Below are positions 1 through 8,950 of a stretch of 64,000 bases of DNA, one piece after another (within the stretch, counting starts at the first letter, position 1; every line of letters begins with the position of its first letter). The stretch covers positions 17,041-81,040 of the forward strand of contig JAHAWY010000015.1 of NCBI GenBank assembly GCA_018385135.1. Reading direction: 5' to 3'. The notes under the pieces were generated by a model. The model was not told the DNA's origin and searched no databases. It saw only the letters and a list, made by a program, of their open reading frames with translations. Source of the stretch: Oscillospiraceae bacterium (GTDB lineage Bacteria > Bacillota > Clostridia > Oscillospirales > Oscillospiraceae). The translations under genes were made by a program, and so were the position numbers.

Positions 1-1368
1 GTAGCCGTATTTTTCATACAGCTCCTCAAGCGCCTGCGGAAGAGTCATGCCCTTGTCGTAGTAGTAGGCAGCCATTTCGGCAATCATCATTGAGGCGCAA
101 ACGGCGTCCTTATCGCGCACGAAATCGCCCATCATATAGCCATAGCTCTCCTCATACGCCAAAACATATTCATAGCTGCTGTCACGCTCAAACTCCGCAA
201 GCTTTTCTGCCATAAATTTAAAGCCCGTGAAGGTATCAACCATGTGAACACCGTTTTCAGAGGCGACCTTCCGCGCCATTTCTGTAGTAACAATAGTCTT
301 GATGGCTGCTGCGTTTTCAGGCAAGGTTCCGGCACGCCTGCGGGCGTTGATGATATAGTCAAGGAGCATAACGCCCATCTGGTTGCCGCTTATGGTGACA
401 AATTCGCCCTTGTCTCCGCGCGCCATAACACCAACACGGTCGGAATCCGGGTCAGTGCCGATGATAAGGTCGCAGTTTTCCTGCTTGGCAATGTCGATTG
501 CAAGGTAAAAGCCCGCAGACTCCTCGGGGTTCGGGCTTTTAACCGTGGGAAAGCTGCCGTCTATAATCATCTGCTGCGGAACAGGAATTATGTGCTTCAT
601 GCCCAGGCGGCGCAGCGCCTCGGGAACGAGAAGATAGCCGCAGCCATGGAAAGGTGTGTATACGATTTTGAAGCTGTCCGCAACGCGGGCAACAACGCTT
701 TTGTCAATAGCCTGCGAAAGAACCTTTTCCAAAAACGCCTCATCTGTCTCCGCACCGATGCTCTCGATCAGCCCGGAGGCGACCGCCTCGGAATAATCAA
801 GCTTTCTAATTCCCGTGAAAATATCAATTTTGGTCATTTCCCCGGCAATCGCCTCGGCGTGCTGCGGCGGAAGCTGCGCGCCGTCAGACCAATAGACCTT
901 ATATCCGTTATATTCCTTGGGATTGTGGCTGGCAGTCACATTTATTCCCGCAGTAGCTCCGTAATGGCGAATTGCAAAGCTAAGCTCAGGAGTGGGGCGC
1001 AAAGCGTCAAAGATACGGACATGTATTCCGTTCGCCGCCATCACCGTTGCCGCCATGCGCGCAAAATACTCGCTGTTTTCACGACAGTCGTAGCAGATGA
1101 CAACGCCCTTTTTCATAGCCTCCTCGCCCTCGGCGCAGATAACGTTTGCAAACGCCTGAGTCGTGTGGCAGATAACGTGCCTGTTCATGCGGCGAATTCC
1201 CATGCCCATAATGCCGCGCAGACCAGCCGTGCCGAATTCCAACGGTGCGAAGAAGCGGCTTTTTATCTCCTCCGGGTCATCCTTTATAGCATCAAGCTCC
1301 GCCCATTCAGGCTCGGAGAGAGCGGGACTATCCAGCCAATGGTGAAATTCTTGCATAAAATCAGTCAT
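1..1368 (-). CDS. phosphoglucomutase/phosphomannomutase, alpha-D-phosphohexomutase family (3' end outside window)
   Basis: Cytosolic enzyme that interconverts hexose 1-phosphate and 6-phosphate, feeding glycolysis or cell-wall sugar synthesis. 456 codons are visible and the frame runs off the left edge, so the C-terminal domain is partly missing. The catalytic phosphoserine loop TASHNPKEYNGYK is present (Ser about residue 147), then the metal-binding loop GTDPDSDRVG and the sugar-binding motif EESYGYM. The N-terminus, with FGTAGLRGIMG, is typical of the large (about 560-residue) PgcA-type enzymes. The ATG at 1366-1368 overlaps the stop of the upstream zinc-ribbon gene by 8 bases, suggesting translational coupling. 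Substrate preference (glucose or mannose) cannot be read from sequence alone. Confidence 0.93.
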   Translation of the reverse strand, partial: MTDFMQEFHHWLDSPALSEPEWAELDAIKDDPEEIKSRFFAPLEFGTAGLRGIMGMGIRRMNRHVICHTTQAFANVICAEGEEAMKKGVVICYDCRENSEYFARMAATVMAANGIHVRIFDALRPTPELSFAIRHYGATAGINVTASHNPKEYNGYKVYWSDGAQLPPQHAEAIAGEMTKIDIFTGIRKLDYSEAVASGLIESIGAETDEAFLEKVLSQAIDKSVVARVADSFKIVYTPFHGCGYLLVPEALRRLGMKHIIPVPQQMIIDGSFPTVKSPNPEESAGFYLAIDIAKQENCDLIIGTDPDSDRVGVMARGDKGEFVTISGNQMGVMLLDYIINARRRAGTLPENAAAIKTIVTTEMARKVASENGVHMVDTFTGFKFMAEKLAEFERDSSYEYVLAYEESYGYMMGDFVRDKDAVCASMMIAEMAAYYYDKGMTLPQALEELYEKYGY

Positions 1369-1750
1369 CAGAGCCACCTCCAACAATTGCCTTTGCGTCC
1401 TCAAGCATGGACTTGGGAACGAAGATATCCGCTCCGTCGCCGCTGATGCCGAGAACTACCTTTCCGAGCTGACCGTTTTGAGGATACTGCTTAACTGCGG
1501 GAATGCCATAGGCAAGCAGCATATTTATCAGCATCTCATCTTCCATGTCAAGGCAGGTGCAGTGCGTCAAAAGAGCCGCCTGTTCGGGCTTTCCGTCCTC
1601 GCCAAGAGGCCAGTTTTTCATAGCACTGCCGGGAAAACTGCACGCCCAGCCCGCCTTTTCCCTCGGTCGCTCTCTAACGAGAGCTGCGCCGCAGTCTGAG
1701 CAGGCTTCAATACCGTTTTCGTATTCTGTTTTGCAGTTTGGACACCACAT
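1361..1750 (-). CDS. small zinc-ribbon protein with DUF2007-like C-terminus
   Basis: A 129-residue protein. The N-terminus carries a zinc ribbon, CPNC then CSDCG (Cys 3, 6, 17 and 20). The rest resembles the small 'putative signal transducing protein' (DUF2007) family: it speaks of an internal site (GIPAVKQYP) and ends with an acidic-glycine tail typical of that family. The ATG at 1748-1750 is chosen because GGAGG lies 5 bases upstream and the zinc ribbon begins at residue 3; the frame is open further upstream but that part overlaps rlmH territory in another frame. It sits between rlmH and the phosphohexomutase. No enzymatic role can be assigned. Confidence 0.75.
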   Translation of the reverse strand: MWCPNCKTEYENGIEACSDCGAALVRERPREKAGWACSFPGSAMKNWPLGEDGKPEQAALLTHCTCLDMEDEMLINMLLAYGIPAVKQYPQNGQLGKVVLGISGDGADIFVPKSMLEDAKAIVGGGSDD

Positions 1751-1776
1751 AAATACCTCCCGCGCGAAACGTCGCT

Positions 1777-2259
1777 CTACTTGTGATACCTGCTGCCCTC
1801 GTTTATCATAATTCCCCGATAAATCTGCTCTGCGAGCATTACGCGCGCAAGGTGATGGGGAAAGGTCATTTTTGACATTGACAGGCGAAGCTGAGCCTCG
1901 CGCTTCAGCTCCTCGTCCAACCCATAGGAGGAACCGACAACAAAGCATATGCGGCTTTTGCCCGTATTGGCGCAGCTTTCAAAAAGTGCCGCCAGCTCGG
2001 CGCTGGATTTTTGCTGTCCCTCTATGCACATGGCAACGACATACGCTCCCGACGGAATATGTCGGCGCAGCTCCTCGGACTCCTTTTTCAGTCCCGCTGC
2101 GATTTCAGCCTGCGAGGGGTTTTGCGGCAGCCGCTGCTCGGCAAGCTCAAGCTGTTCAAATCGGCACAGGGGCGCAAGGCGCTTAGCGTATTCTTCAAAC
2201 GCCGCTATGTAGTGCTTCTCTCGCATTTTGCCGACACAAAGCAGCGTTATACTCAGCAT
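1777..2259 (-). CDS. rlmH: 23S rRNA (pseudouridine1915-N3)-methyltransferase RlmH
   Basis: SPOUT-class SAM-dependent methyltransferase that methylates pseudouridine 1915 in helix 69 of 23S rRNA on the assembled ribosome. 160 residues, the normal family length (about 159). The family hallmarks are visible: N-terminal LSITLLCVGKMRE, the knot sequence FVVGSSYGLDEELK, and the C-terminal HHLARVMLAEQIYRG ending in YHK. The ATG at 2257-2259 overlaps the stop of the upstream MBL hydrolase by 7 bases. In Bacilli rlmH (yydA/orfX) also lies just downstream of the walRKHIJ cluster, so its position here supports reading this whole block as a Wal operon. Confidence 0.95.
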   Translation of the reverse strand: MLSITLLCVGKMREKHYIAAFEEYAKRLAPLCRFEQLELAEQRLPQNPSQAEIAAGLKKESEELRRHIPSGAYVVAMCIEGQQKSSAELAALFESCANTGKSRICFVVGSSYGLDEELKREAQLRLSMSKMTFPHHLARVMLAEQIYRGIMINEGSRYHK

Positions 2260-3053
2260 GGCACATCTTCCTTTACGCAAAGCTCCAAAGGCTCTCTTTC
2301 CGGCGCGGTGAAAACTCTCACATCGTGCCCTACCCTCGCGCCCTCGCGCGAAAGCGCCGCGGAAACGGTTCTCAGAGCAAGCTCCGGAGTATTGTTTTCG
2401 CGGCTGATATGACCGAGAACAAGGCTTTTCGTGCCGTGCATAAGCATTTCCAGCGCAAGCGCCGCGCAGCAATCGTTGGAAAGATGCCCATTGTCGGAAA
2501 GGATACGCCTTTTAAGCGGAAGCGGATAAGACCCCGCTTTCAGCATTTCGACATCGTGGTTAGACTCTACAACCGCGGCGTCAGCTCCGCGCAGAGCCTC
2601 CAGCATTTCACCCGTTACATGACCGCAGTCCGTGCAAAAGCCGAATATGGCGTTCGCTCCTTCAAGCCGGTAGCCGACGCTCTCGGGAGTGTCATGCGGA
2701 GTATGAAAGGGTACTGCGTATATTCCCCCGATGCGGCTCTCCTCGCCGACGGGAAGCTCGGTTATATAGTCATCGACCCCCGCAATCGAATAGCGCAGAT
2801 GATTGGCTACTGTGCGAGGGGCAAGTATTGGTATATTGTGGTGCTTGACCAGCGTTGCAAGACCGGAAATGTGGTCGCTGTGCTCATGCGTGATGAGAAT
2901 TCCGGAAAGCTCATCAACGGAAACGCCGAGAGCATTCAGCCCGGCGCAGATGCGCTTTGCCGAGATGCCCGCGTCGATCAGCAGCGATGTTTCCCCGTCT
3001 TGTACAAGCGTGCAGTTGCCTGCTGAACCGCTTGCAAGCGTGAAAATGTGCAT
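2253..3053 (-). CDS. walJ: MBL-fold metallohydrolase, WalJ/YycJ family
   Basis: Metallo-beta-lactamase-fold protein of 266 residues. The metal-binding motif HEHSDH is at residues 56-61, preceded by LASGSAGNCTLV, the typical N-terminus of the YycJ/WalJ family, and followed by later His residues (SDNGHLSND, LVLGHISRENN). YycJ of Bacillus anthracis has been reported as a 5'-3' DNA exonuclease linked to mismatch repair; that role is family knowledge, not shown here. It lies between murA and rlmH and overlaps rlmH by 7 bases, matching the conserved walJ-rlmH order. Confidence 0.9.
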   Translation of the reverse strand: MHIFTLASGSAGNCTLVQDGETSLLIDAGISAKRICAGLNALGVSVDELSGILITHEHSDHISGLATLVKHHNIPILAPRTVANHLRYSIAGVDDYITELPVGEESRIGGIYAVPFHTPHDTPESVGYRLEGANAIFGFCTDCGHVTGEMLEALRGADAAVVESNHDVEMLKAGSYPLPLKRRILSDNGHLSNDCCAALALEMLMHGTKSLVLGHISRENNTPELALRTVSAALSREGARVGHDVRVFTAPEREPLELCVKEDVPC

Positions 3054-3071
3054 AAAAGCTGTTCCTTTATG

Positions 3072-4373
3072 TCAAACTATTGCAGGTGTATCCGAAATTC
3101 CGGGGTCATCCGGCTCGCTTACGCAGACAATATCCGCCCCAATGGCGGTGAGCTTGCCTACGAGGTTTTCATAGCCGCGCTCTATATAGACGACATCCTC
3201 AACAACGGTTGTTCCGCTGGCGGCAAGCCCGGCAATAACAACAGCCGCGCCCGCTCGCAGATCACAAGCGACCACCGGCGCACCCGTAAGCATGGGAACG
3301 CCCTCGATAACCGCGGTTTTTCCGTCCACCTGAACCTCCGCGCCCATTTTTTTGAGTTCGGAGATATATTTGTAGCGGTTGTCCCAAACGCCCTCGGTCA
3401 CAACACTTGTGCCTTCAGCCATGCAGAGAACAGTGCTTATCTGCGGCTGCATATCGGTCGGAAAGCCGGGATAGGGCTGGGTCTTCACGTTCGCCCGCTG
3501 AAGCTTTCCATTGCGGCGAACAACAACGGAGTCTGCGTATTCTTCAATCTCCACGCCCATCTCACGAAGCTTTGCGCTTATGCAGTCAAGATGCTTGGGG
3601 ATGACGTTTTTGATAGTAACCTCTCCGCCGGCGGCAGCAACGGCTGCCATATAGGTTCCTGCTTCGATTTGGTCGGGAATGATGGAGTAGCTGCCGCTTT
3701 TGAGCTTGGGAACACCGTAAATCTTGATGGTATCCGTGCCGGCTCCGCGAACATCCGCTCCCATGGAGTTGAGGAAGTTCGCCAAATCGACGATGTGAGG
3801 CTCACGCGCAGCATTTTCGATGGTGGTCTTGCCCTTTGCCGTTGTTGCGGCAAGCATAATGTTCATCGTTGCGCCGACGGAAACCTTATCCAAATAAATC
3901 TTCGCGCCGGTAAGCCCCTGCTCTGGACAATCTGCGCAAACAAAGCCGCCCTTGACCTCAACGTGAGCGCCAAGAGCCGTCATGCCCTTAATGTGCTGGT
4001 CGATGGGACGAACGCCGAAATTGCAGCCGCCGGGCATCGTTGTTTTCGCCGAGCCGAAGCGACCGAGCATTGCGCCGATGAGGTAATAGGACGCACGAAT
4101 TTTACGCATAAGCTCAAAAGGAGCGCCGTCCTTGCGGACACTGGTGCAGTCGATTTCAACAGTGGTGCGGTTGAGCATACGAACCTTTGCTCCCATTTCG
4201 CTTAGAATGGTAAGGAGCATATCGGTATCGCTTATCTGCGGGATGTTTTCAATTCTGCAAACGCCGTCAACCATAAGCGCGGCGGGAATGATTGCGACAG
4301 CGGCGTTTTTCGCGCCGCTTATCTCCACCTCGCCGTAGAGCTTCCTGCCGCCGTTGATAACGTATTTATCCAA
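3072..4373 (-). CDS. murA: UDP-N-acetylglucosamine 1-carboxyvinyltransferase (MurA)
   Basis: First committed step of peptidoglycan synthesis: transfer of enolpyruvate from PEP to UDP-GlcNAc, in the cytosol. About 433 residues. The start motif VINGGRKLYGEVEISGAKNA and the active-site loop MPGGCNFGVRPIDQH are present. The loop Cys (about residue 117) is the fosfomycin target; its presence predicts sensitivity of the enzyme. I chose TTG at 4371-4373, which gives the usual MDKYVINGG N-terminus with GGGAAGG about 8 bases upstream; the frame is open to a GTG at 4406. Its insertion inside the walRKHIJ cluster puts wall synthesis in the same transcription unit as the wall-stress regulator. Confidence 0.94.
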   Translation of the reverse strand: MDKYVINGGRKLYGEVEISGAKNAAVAIIPAALMVDGVCRIENIPQISDTDMLLTILSEMGAKVRMLNRTTVEIDCTSVRKDGAPFELMRKIRASYYLIGAMLGRFGSAKTTMPGGCNFGVRPIDQHIKGMTALGAHVEVKGGFVCADCPEQGLTGAKIYLDKVSVGATMNIMLAATTAKGKTTIENAAREPHIVDLANFLNSMGADVRGAGTDTIKIYGVPKLKSGSYSIIPDQIEAGTYMAAVAAAGGEVTIKNVIPKHLDCISAKLREMGVEIEEYADSVVVRRNGKLQRANVKTQPYPGFPTDMQPQISTVLCMAEGTSVVTEGVWDNRYKYISELKKMGAEVQVDGKTAVIEGVPMLTGAPVVACDLRAGAAVVIAGLAASGTTVVEDVVYIERGYENLVGKLTAIGADIVCVSEPDDPGISDTPAIV

Positions 4374-4548
4374 TAAGAACACCTTCCCGTGAAGAGAAAA
4401 TATCACAAGTTATTATGTATTTTATGATACCCAGCAAGAGAGTTTCTAGCCACAAAGTTCGCGGCATATTTCTCCCATAGAATAGCAAAGTCAATAAATT
4501 ATAACACAGCGAACAGAATAATACAACAATAATTAACAGACTGTACAT
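4366..4548 (-). CDS. possible 60-residue membrane microprotein (uncertain)
   Basis: An open frame in the 165-base gap between the yycI-like gene and murA. ATG at 4546-4548 has GGAG about 8 bases upstream (TGGAGTGAACAAATG). The predicted peptide begins MYSLLIIVVLFCSLCYNLLT, a plausible single membrane helix, and its stop overlaps the chosen murA start. AT-rich non-coding DNA often yields hydrophobic frames by chance, so this may not be a gene. Conservation in related genomes would decide. Confidence 0.25.
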   Translation of the reverse strand: MYSLLIIVVLFCSLCYNLLTLLFYGRNMPRTLWLETLLLGIIKYIITCDIFSSREGVLIG

Positions 4549-4571
4549 TTGTTCACTCCAAAACGCGTGCC

Positions 4572-5411
4572 TCACATGGAATAGTCAAGCCCCTCGGGTC
4601 TGCCTGTTTGAGCGTTGATGTAGTATTCGCCGGTGTCGGTTTCAATGCACCACACAGGTCTTAAAACGCAGCTTCCCGACGCTGAAACGCTGCTGTAATA
4701 ACCCAGCTCAACATTTATTATTTCACTGCAAACAATGTTTGCCTGACGGATGTATTCCAAAAAGCTCATCAAAACGGTCACGCTGTCCGAATAGCTCTCA
4801 TATTCGCGCACGGAAACCTCGGTGTCCAGCGGACGCATACCGCTTATGATAAACAAGCGGTCAATGGTAAAGTCAAAGCGAATTGCCGCGTTATAAATGG
4901 GCGTACCGTTCCATGCGCAGGTCATAATGACAACCGGAGCGCTGTCGTCCGCATCGCTTTTCAGCCTCATATCCGCGACCTCTATACCGAGCTTCTTCAC
5001 GGCGCTCTGGCATATTTTCAAGGGCTCGTCATCAAGCGGGTATTCCGAGCCTGTGAGCATCAACTCAAATTCGCCCGTTCCGCGGCAGTTCGCCTGACCT
5101 GTGCTGCCGTTGTAGTAGAAGATGTTGCCTCCGAGGTCCTGCGCATCGCTGCTGCCGATAAGGGCGGAGATCTTGCGCTTTTCCCTCATCAGATTGCGGC
5201 TGAGCGTTATTTCCGTGGGTATTTTTTTCGGAAGCTCGACATTTTTGGAAAGTACAATACCGTTTTCCGCAAGCACGCTCTCAAGCGCTTCGAGCTTATA
5301 TTTCTCCGTTTCCCGCTCGTTGGCAGCGTTCTTTAAGACGATGAACAACAGGAAAATGTTCACTATTGCAAGAAGCAGAATTATAAAGTTTTTAATTTTC
5401 GATTTATCCAC
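4572..5411 (-). CDS. YycI-like regulatory protein of the WalK pathway
   Basis: About 279 residues: a short cytoplasmic N-terminus, one membrane helix (IKNFIILLLAIVNIFLLFIV) and an extracytoplasmic domain. The C-terminus (VWCIETDTGEYYINAQTG) matches the way YycI proteins end. In Bacilli, YycH and YycI are anchored proteins that interact with the sensor WalK and tune its activity. GTG at 5409-5411 is preferred because GGAG sits 6 bases upstream; a TTG at 5423 is possible. The gene follows the yycH-like gene with a gap of under 20 bases. Assignment rests on position, topology and the C-terminal motif; similarity to characterised YycI is low. Confidence 0.7.
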   Translation of the reverse strand: MDKSKIKNFIILLLAIVNIFLLFIVLKNAANERETEKYKLEALESVLAENGIVLSKNVELPKKIPTEITLSRNLMREKRKISALIGSSDAQDLGGNIFYYNGSTGQANCRGTGEFELMLTGSEYPLDDEPLKICQSAVKKLGIEVADMRLKSDADDSAPVVIMTCAWNGTPIYNAAIRFDFTIDRLFIISGMRPLDTEVSVREYESYSDSVTVLMSFLEYIRQANIVCSEIINVELGYYSSVSASGSCVLRPVWCIETDTGEYYINAQTGRPEGLDYSM

Positions 5412-5429
5412 ATTAAGCTCCAAACCATA

Positions 5430-6731
5430 TCAGTTAGTGACCCACGAGCAGGAAAACCCCTCTACGCTGTCATCATAGCGCAAAAGCGGCTCGCCGCCCC
5501 TCTCGGCCGCAATGGCACATACCTGCTTTTCCGGCAGAGGCATCAGCGTTTCACCCAAAGGGGTATAGCCGCGGTAATACATATCCACGCGGGTCACAGA
5601 GCCATTGGATATCTGAGCGCGCGCGGCATAGGCTCCGCCCGGCAAGCCGACGGGCAGACCATCAAGGAAATAGCCGAAATACAGCGTACAGTTGGAAGCG
5701 TCAAGGGTGTTTGAAATACCCACCAGCCCAACAGTTGCCTCGCCGCAGGAGGCTCCGATGCTGCTTTGAACCAGACTATTGACTCTTGTAACGCAGTCTT
5801 GTATGCGCAGCTCGCCGCGGCTGCCATGAATTGCAATGCCCACTCCCTCGCTCACGCTGAAAGAGAGCTTGCCGCCGGAATCAATGCGCAGGGTCTTATT
5901 GCTGTCTACATATACGCTTGAGCCGTCGCTTTCGGGGTAAGGCAGGGCGGTGCGGCTGTTCATCTCAAAAAGAGCCAGAAGCTCGTTTGCGGAGTATCCG
6001 TCCTTAAAGGGATTGGCAGCACTCATAGCTCGCAGCCGGCAATCCTCGTCGGAGAGGATGAAATATGGGTCAAGGCTCTCATACTCCTCGCCCATTTCAA
6101 AGGCAAAATGGGCACTTCCCATAGGAAGCTCCGCTATTTTCGCGGAAAACGAAGACAGGCTGAGCGCCGTTGCACAGCGGTAAACGCTCATGCTGCTTTC
6201 GTCAATATAGTAGAGGTATAAAACGTCCTTCTCGCCGCCCAGATACAGTCTGCGGACCATATGCTCACCAGCGCTGCCGCTAAGCTCAGTTCCCAGCCAA
6301 GACGCCATCGCCGTCAGCGGCTGTGGATAGATATAATCAAAAAACACGCCGCTGCCGCCAAGGACTGTCTCCCAGCCGCTTTCCGTAATGCGCTCAAGGG
6401 AGCTGGCCGAGCCGAGCGCCTCGCCGAGATAAGGTGAAAACTGCGACAGCAGCTTTTCCTTGTTAGCTCCGTCATATTTGGCGGCGTAATGGGAGCCGTC
6501 CTCTGTTGTGACAAGGACATAGCATGGCTTTGCGGCCGCGGAAGCAACAAGGCTGTCGCCGGTCTCCGTTATTGTTCCCGACGGCTCAGAGCCGAGAAAA
6601 GCGCCCAGCCCGCCCAGCACCTCCTGCGGCTGATACAAAACCGCCTTGAGCAGGAGAAATACAGCAGATATGAGCAGGAGGACAATTAAAGCATCCTTGC
6701 CGTAATCTATGAGCTTTTCCTTATTTTTCAT
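5430..6731 (-). CDS. YycH-like regulatory protein of the WalK pathway
   Basis: 433 residues with one N-terminal membrane helix (ALIVLLLISAVFLLLKAVLY) and a large extracytoplasmic region, the layout of YycH. The ATG at 6729-6731 lies inside the end of walK (11-base overlap), so the two are translationally coupled. In Bacilli YycH partners with YycI to control WalK kinase output. The sequence shows no other recognisable domain. The call rests mainly on gene order (walR-walK-this-yycI-like) and topology. Confidence 0.7.
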   Translation of the reverse strand: MKNKEKLIDYGKDALIVLLLISAVFLLLKAVLYQPQEVLGGLGAFLGSEPSGTITETGDSLVASAAAKPCYVLVTTEDGSHYAAKYDGANKEKLLSQFSPYLGEALGSASSLERITESGWETVLGGSGVFFDYIYPQPLTAMASWLGTELSGSAGEHMVRRLYLGGEKDVLYLYYIDESSMSVYRCATALSLSSFSAKIAELPMGSAHFAFEMGEEYESLDPYFILSDEDCRLRAMSAANPFKDGYSANELLALFEMNSRTALPYPESDGSSVYVDSNKTLRIDSGGKLSFSVSEGVGIAIHGSRGELRIQDCVTRVNSLVQSSIGASCGEATVGLVGISNTLDASNCTLYFGYFLDGLPVGLPGGAYAARAQISNGSVTRVDMYYRGYTPLGETLMPLPEKQVCAIAAERGGEPLLRYDDSVEGFSCSWVTN

Positions 6732-8163
6732 ACGGGCCCTCCACGGGAAGTGTCATCGTTATGGAAGTTCCCTTGCCAAGCTTGCTGTTAAGCGCTATTT
6801 TGCCGTTATGCCGGGCAACTATCTCGCTGGCGATGGACAGTCCAAGCCCTGTGCCGCCGGATTCTCGGCTGCGCGCCTTATCCACGCGATAGAAGCGGTC
6901 AAACACCTTGGGTACATCCTCCTCGGGAATACCAATGCCGTTATCACGCACGCAAACCCAAACAAGCTCCTCTTTCCTGCCCGCTGTAATGCTGACAACG
7001 CCGCCGTCGCGCGTGTATTTGAAGGCGTTGGAGATCATGTTTATGAGCACCTGCTCAATTCGTGCCCTGTCTCCGTAAATCTGCGGCAGCTCGGTTTTTA
7101 TTGTGACCGAGAAGTGGTGAGAGCGCCTTTGCGCTTCAAGCTGCATAGCGTTATACACGTCGTAGATGGATTTTTCCAGCGAGAAGGTTTCAAAGGAAAA
7201 CTCAATGCTTCCCGCGTCAAAGCGTGAGAGCGTGAGAAGATCCTGAACGATTTTCGTCATTCGGTCGCTCTCGGTAACGATAACGCTCAAGAATTCATCT
7301 CTGGTTTCGTCCGAGATACCGTCAGGATCCAGCAGCGTCTCGGCATAGCTTCTTATGCTGGTGATAGGCGTTCTCAGCTCATGAGATACATTGGCGACAA
7401 ATTCGCGGCGCATCGCCTCGGATTTTTTGAGGTCGTCAAGCGTGTTTTCAAGTTTTCCCGCCATGCCGTTGAAGGTTCGGGTCAAAACGCCGATCTCGTC
7501 CTTCGCGTCATTACTCGGCTTCTGTGAAAAATCTCCCGACGCGACGCGCTCGGCGGCGCGGGTAAGGCTTTGTATCGGCGTGACCATAGTCTTTGCGAGA
7601 ATGAGGCTGAGCAAAACGGAGATGAGCAGACCCACCAGCAGCGCTTCAATAATAATGTCGAACAGCGCAGAGCTTAAGCTCTGCACATCCGCCTTGTTGT
7701 CCTTTATATAGACGATGTAGCGGGCGGACTTACCCTCAAAGGGCAGAGCAACATCCATGTAGGAGGCGTTCATATCGCTCATCGTTCCCTCGCTGCCGCT
7801 GATAGCGGTGAGGATATTGGGGGTTATTGCTAGGTTCTCCGTATCAGTGCCGGAGCCTGTGATAACGCTGCCCGTGTCTCCGTTTAATATGTAGTAGTTA
7901 CGGGTGCGCGAATCAATGCCCAACTGACCGTAATAGGTCTTGATGATCGTTGCCATGCGCGAGGCAGCGTTTTCGTCGTCAGCAGCGGAATACAGGTCAG
8001 CCGCGATCTCCGGATCCTCAAACACGGTTTTCATCTGCTGATAGAAATCGTCAAGGTAGAAGGCTCTTATCTCGTTGATAAGAAAGGCTCCCACGACCGA
8101 CATCAGCGAGATTATGAGCATCAGCATTATAAGCACAAGCTTGGTGTAAAGGCTTTTGTTCAT
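6721..8163 (-). CDS. walK: WalK-like sensor histidine kinase
   Basis: Membrane sensor kinase controlling cell-wall homeostasis. 480 residues: TM1 (about 8-30), an extracytoplasmic sensor region (about 31-165), TM2 (about 168-190), HAMP, HisKA with the phospho-accepting His261 in NVSHELRTP, then a complete HATPase with N box (ISNAFKYTRDGG), G1 (DNGIGIP) and G2 (GGTGLGL). No PAS domain is evident between HAMP and HisKA, unlike Bacillus WalK. It overlaps the yycH-like gene downstream and follows walR with a 61-base gap. The stimulus is unknown; in Bacilli it is thought to be wall precursors or cleavage products. Confidence 0.9.
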   Translation of the reverse strand: MNKSLYTKLVLIMLMLIISLMSVVGAFLINEIRAFYLDDFYQQMKTVFEDPEIAADLYSAADDENAASRMATIIKTYYGQLGIDSRTRNYYILNGDTGSVITGSGTDTENLAITPNILTAISGSEGTMSDMNASYMDVALPFEGKSARYIVYIKDNKADVQSLSSALFDIIIEALLVGLLISVLLSLILAKTMVTPIQSLTRAAERVASGDFSQKPSNDAKDEIGVLTRTFNGMAGKLENTLDDLKKSEAMRREFVANVSHELRTPITSIRSYAETLLDPDGISDETRDEFLSVIVTESDRMTKIVQDLLTLSRFDAGSIEFSFETFSLEKSIYDVYNAMQLEAQRRSHHFSVTIKTELPQIYGDRARIEQVLINMISNAFKYTRDGGVVSITAGRKEELVWVCVRDNGIGIPEEDVPKVFDRFYRVDKARSRESGGTGLGLSIASEIVARHNGKIALNSKLGKGTSITMTLPVEGPYEK

Positions 8164-8224
8164 CGAAGCTACGCGCGCTAAAGCGCGCTCCTTTCACATC
8201 ATTTAGCGGAAAAGCCCGCGGCTG

Positions 8225-8926
8225 TTACTCCTCGCTGAAGTAATAGCCCACGCCGCGCTTGGTCATTACATAGACAGGCTCTGCCGGGTTATCCTCCAAC
8301 TTCTCGCGCAGACGGCGCACCGCAACATCAACCGCGCGCAGGTCGCCGTAGTAGTCGTATTGCCAAACCTCGCTCATAAGCTCCTTGCGCGAGATGACCC
8401 GTCCGGGATTTGAGGCGAGGAATTTAATAAGCTCATATTCGCGCTGCGTAAGCTCAAGTGCGCTGCCGCCCTTAAACACCGTGTGGCGGTCAAAGTCTAT
8501 TATGATGTCCTTAAACTCAATGACATTGCCGCTTTTCTCAATCGGAGCGCTCTCCTGTACGGGTAGGCGGCGCATATTCGCCTTGACTCGCGCCAACAGC
8601 TCGCGCACGGAAAAGGGCTTTGTGATATAGTCGTCCGCGCCCAGCTCCAAGCCCAGCACCTTATCTGTTTCCTGCTCACGCGCTGTTATCATGATGATGG
8701 GAATGGCGCTGCCCTCCGAGCGAAGCGCCTTGCAAACCTCGAAGCCGTCCATATAAGGCAGCATAACGTCAAGAAGTATAAGGTCGGGATTCATTTCCCG
8801 CGCGAGCTTGAGAGCCTCTTTGCCGTCATATGCGCATATGGTTTTGTATTCGGACTTTTCAAGATTGAATTTGAGTATGTCAACTATGGACTTTTCGTCG
8901 TCAACTATAAGAACTGTCCTCTGCAT
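8225..8926 (-). CDS. walR: WalR-like response regulator (OmpR/PhoB family)
   Basis: DNA-binding response regulator, 233 residues. The receiver domain has the acidic pair DD 9-10, phospho-acceptor Asp53 (LLDVMLP), and Lys103 (ITKPFS). The winged-helix output domain occupies the C-terminal 100 residues (LTQREYELIKFLASNPG, VWQYDYYGDLRAVDVAVRRLREKLE, RGVGYYF). Partner of the adjacent sensor kinase. In Firmicutes WalR controls autolysins and other wall genes and is usually essential. The ATG at 8924-8926 follows the Nudix gene by 24 bases. Confidence 0.92.
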   Translation of the reverse strand: MQRTVLIVDDEKSIVDILKFNLEKSEYKTICAYDGKEALKLAREMNPDLILLDVMLPYMDGFEVCKALRSEGSAIPIIMITAREQETDKVLGLELGADDYITKPFSVRELLARVKANMRRLPVQESAPIEKSGNVIEFKDIIIDFDRHTVFKGGSALELTQREYELIKFLASNPGRVISRKELMSEVWQYDYYGDLRAVDVAVRRLREKLEDNPAEPVYVMTKRGVGYYFSEE

Positions 8927-8950
8927 ATCTTTTCAGCCTTTCTATGTGCT

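Noticed and set aside
244..1446. A 400-codon open frame on the plus strand
   Set aside because: It lies opposite the phosphohexomutase gene, whose motifs are unmistakable, and its translation has no family features or ribosome binding site.
3048..4205. A 385-codon plus-strand open frame
   Set aside because: Antisense shadow of murA; codon-bias artefact.
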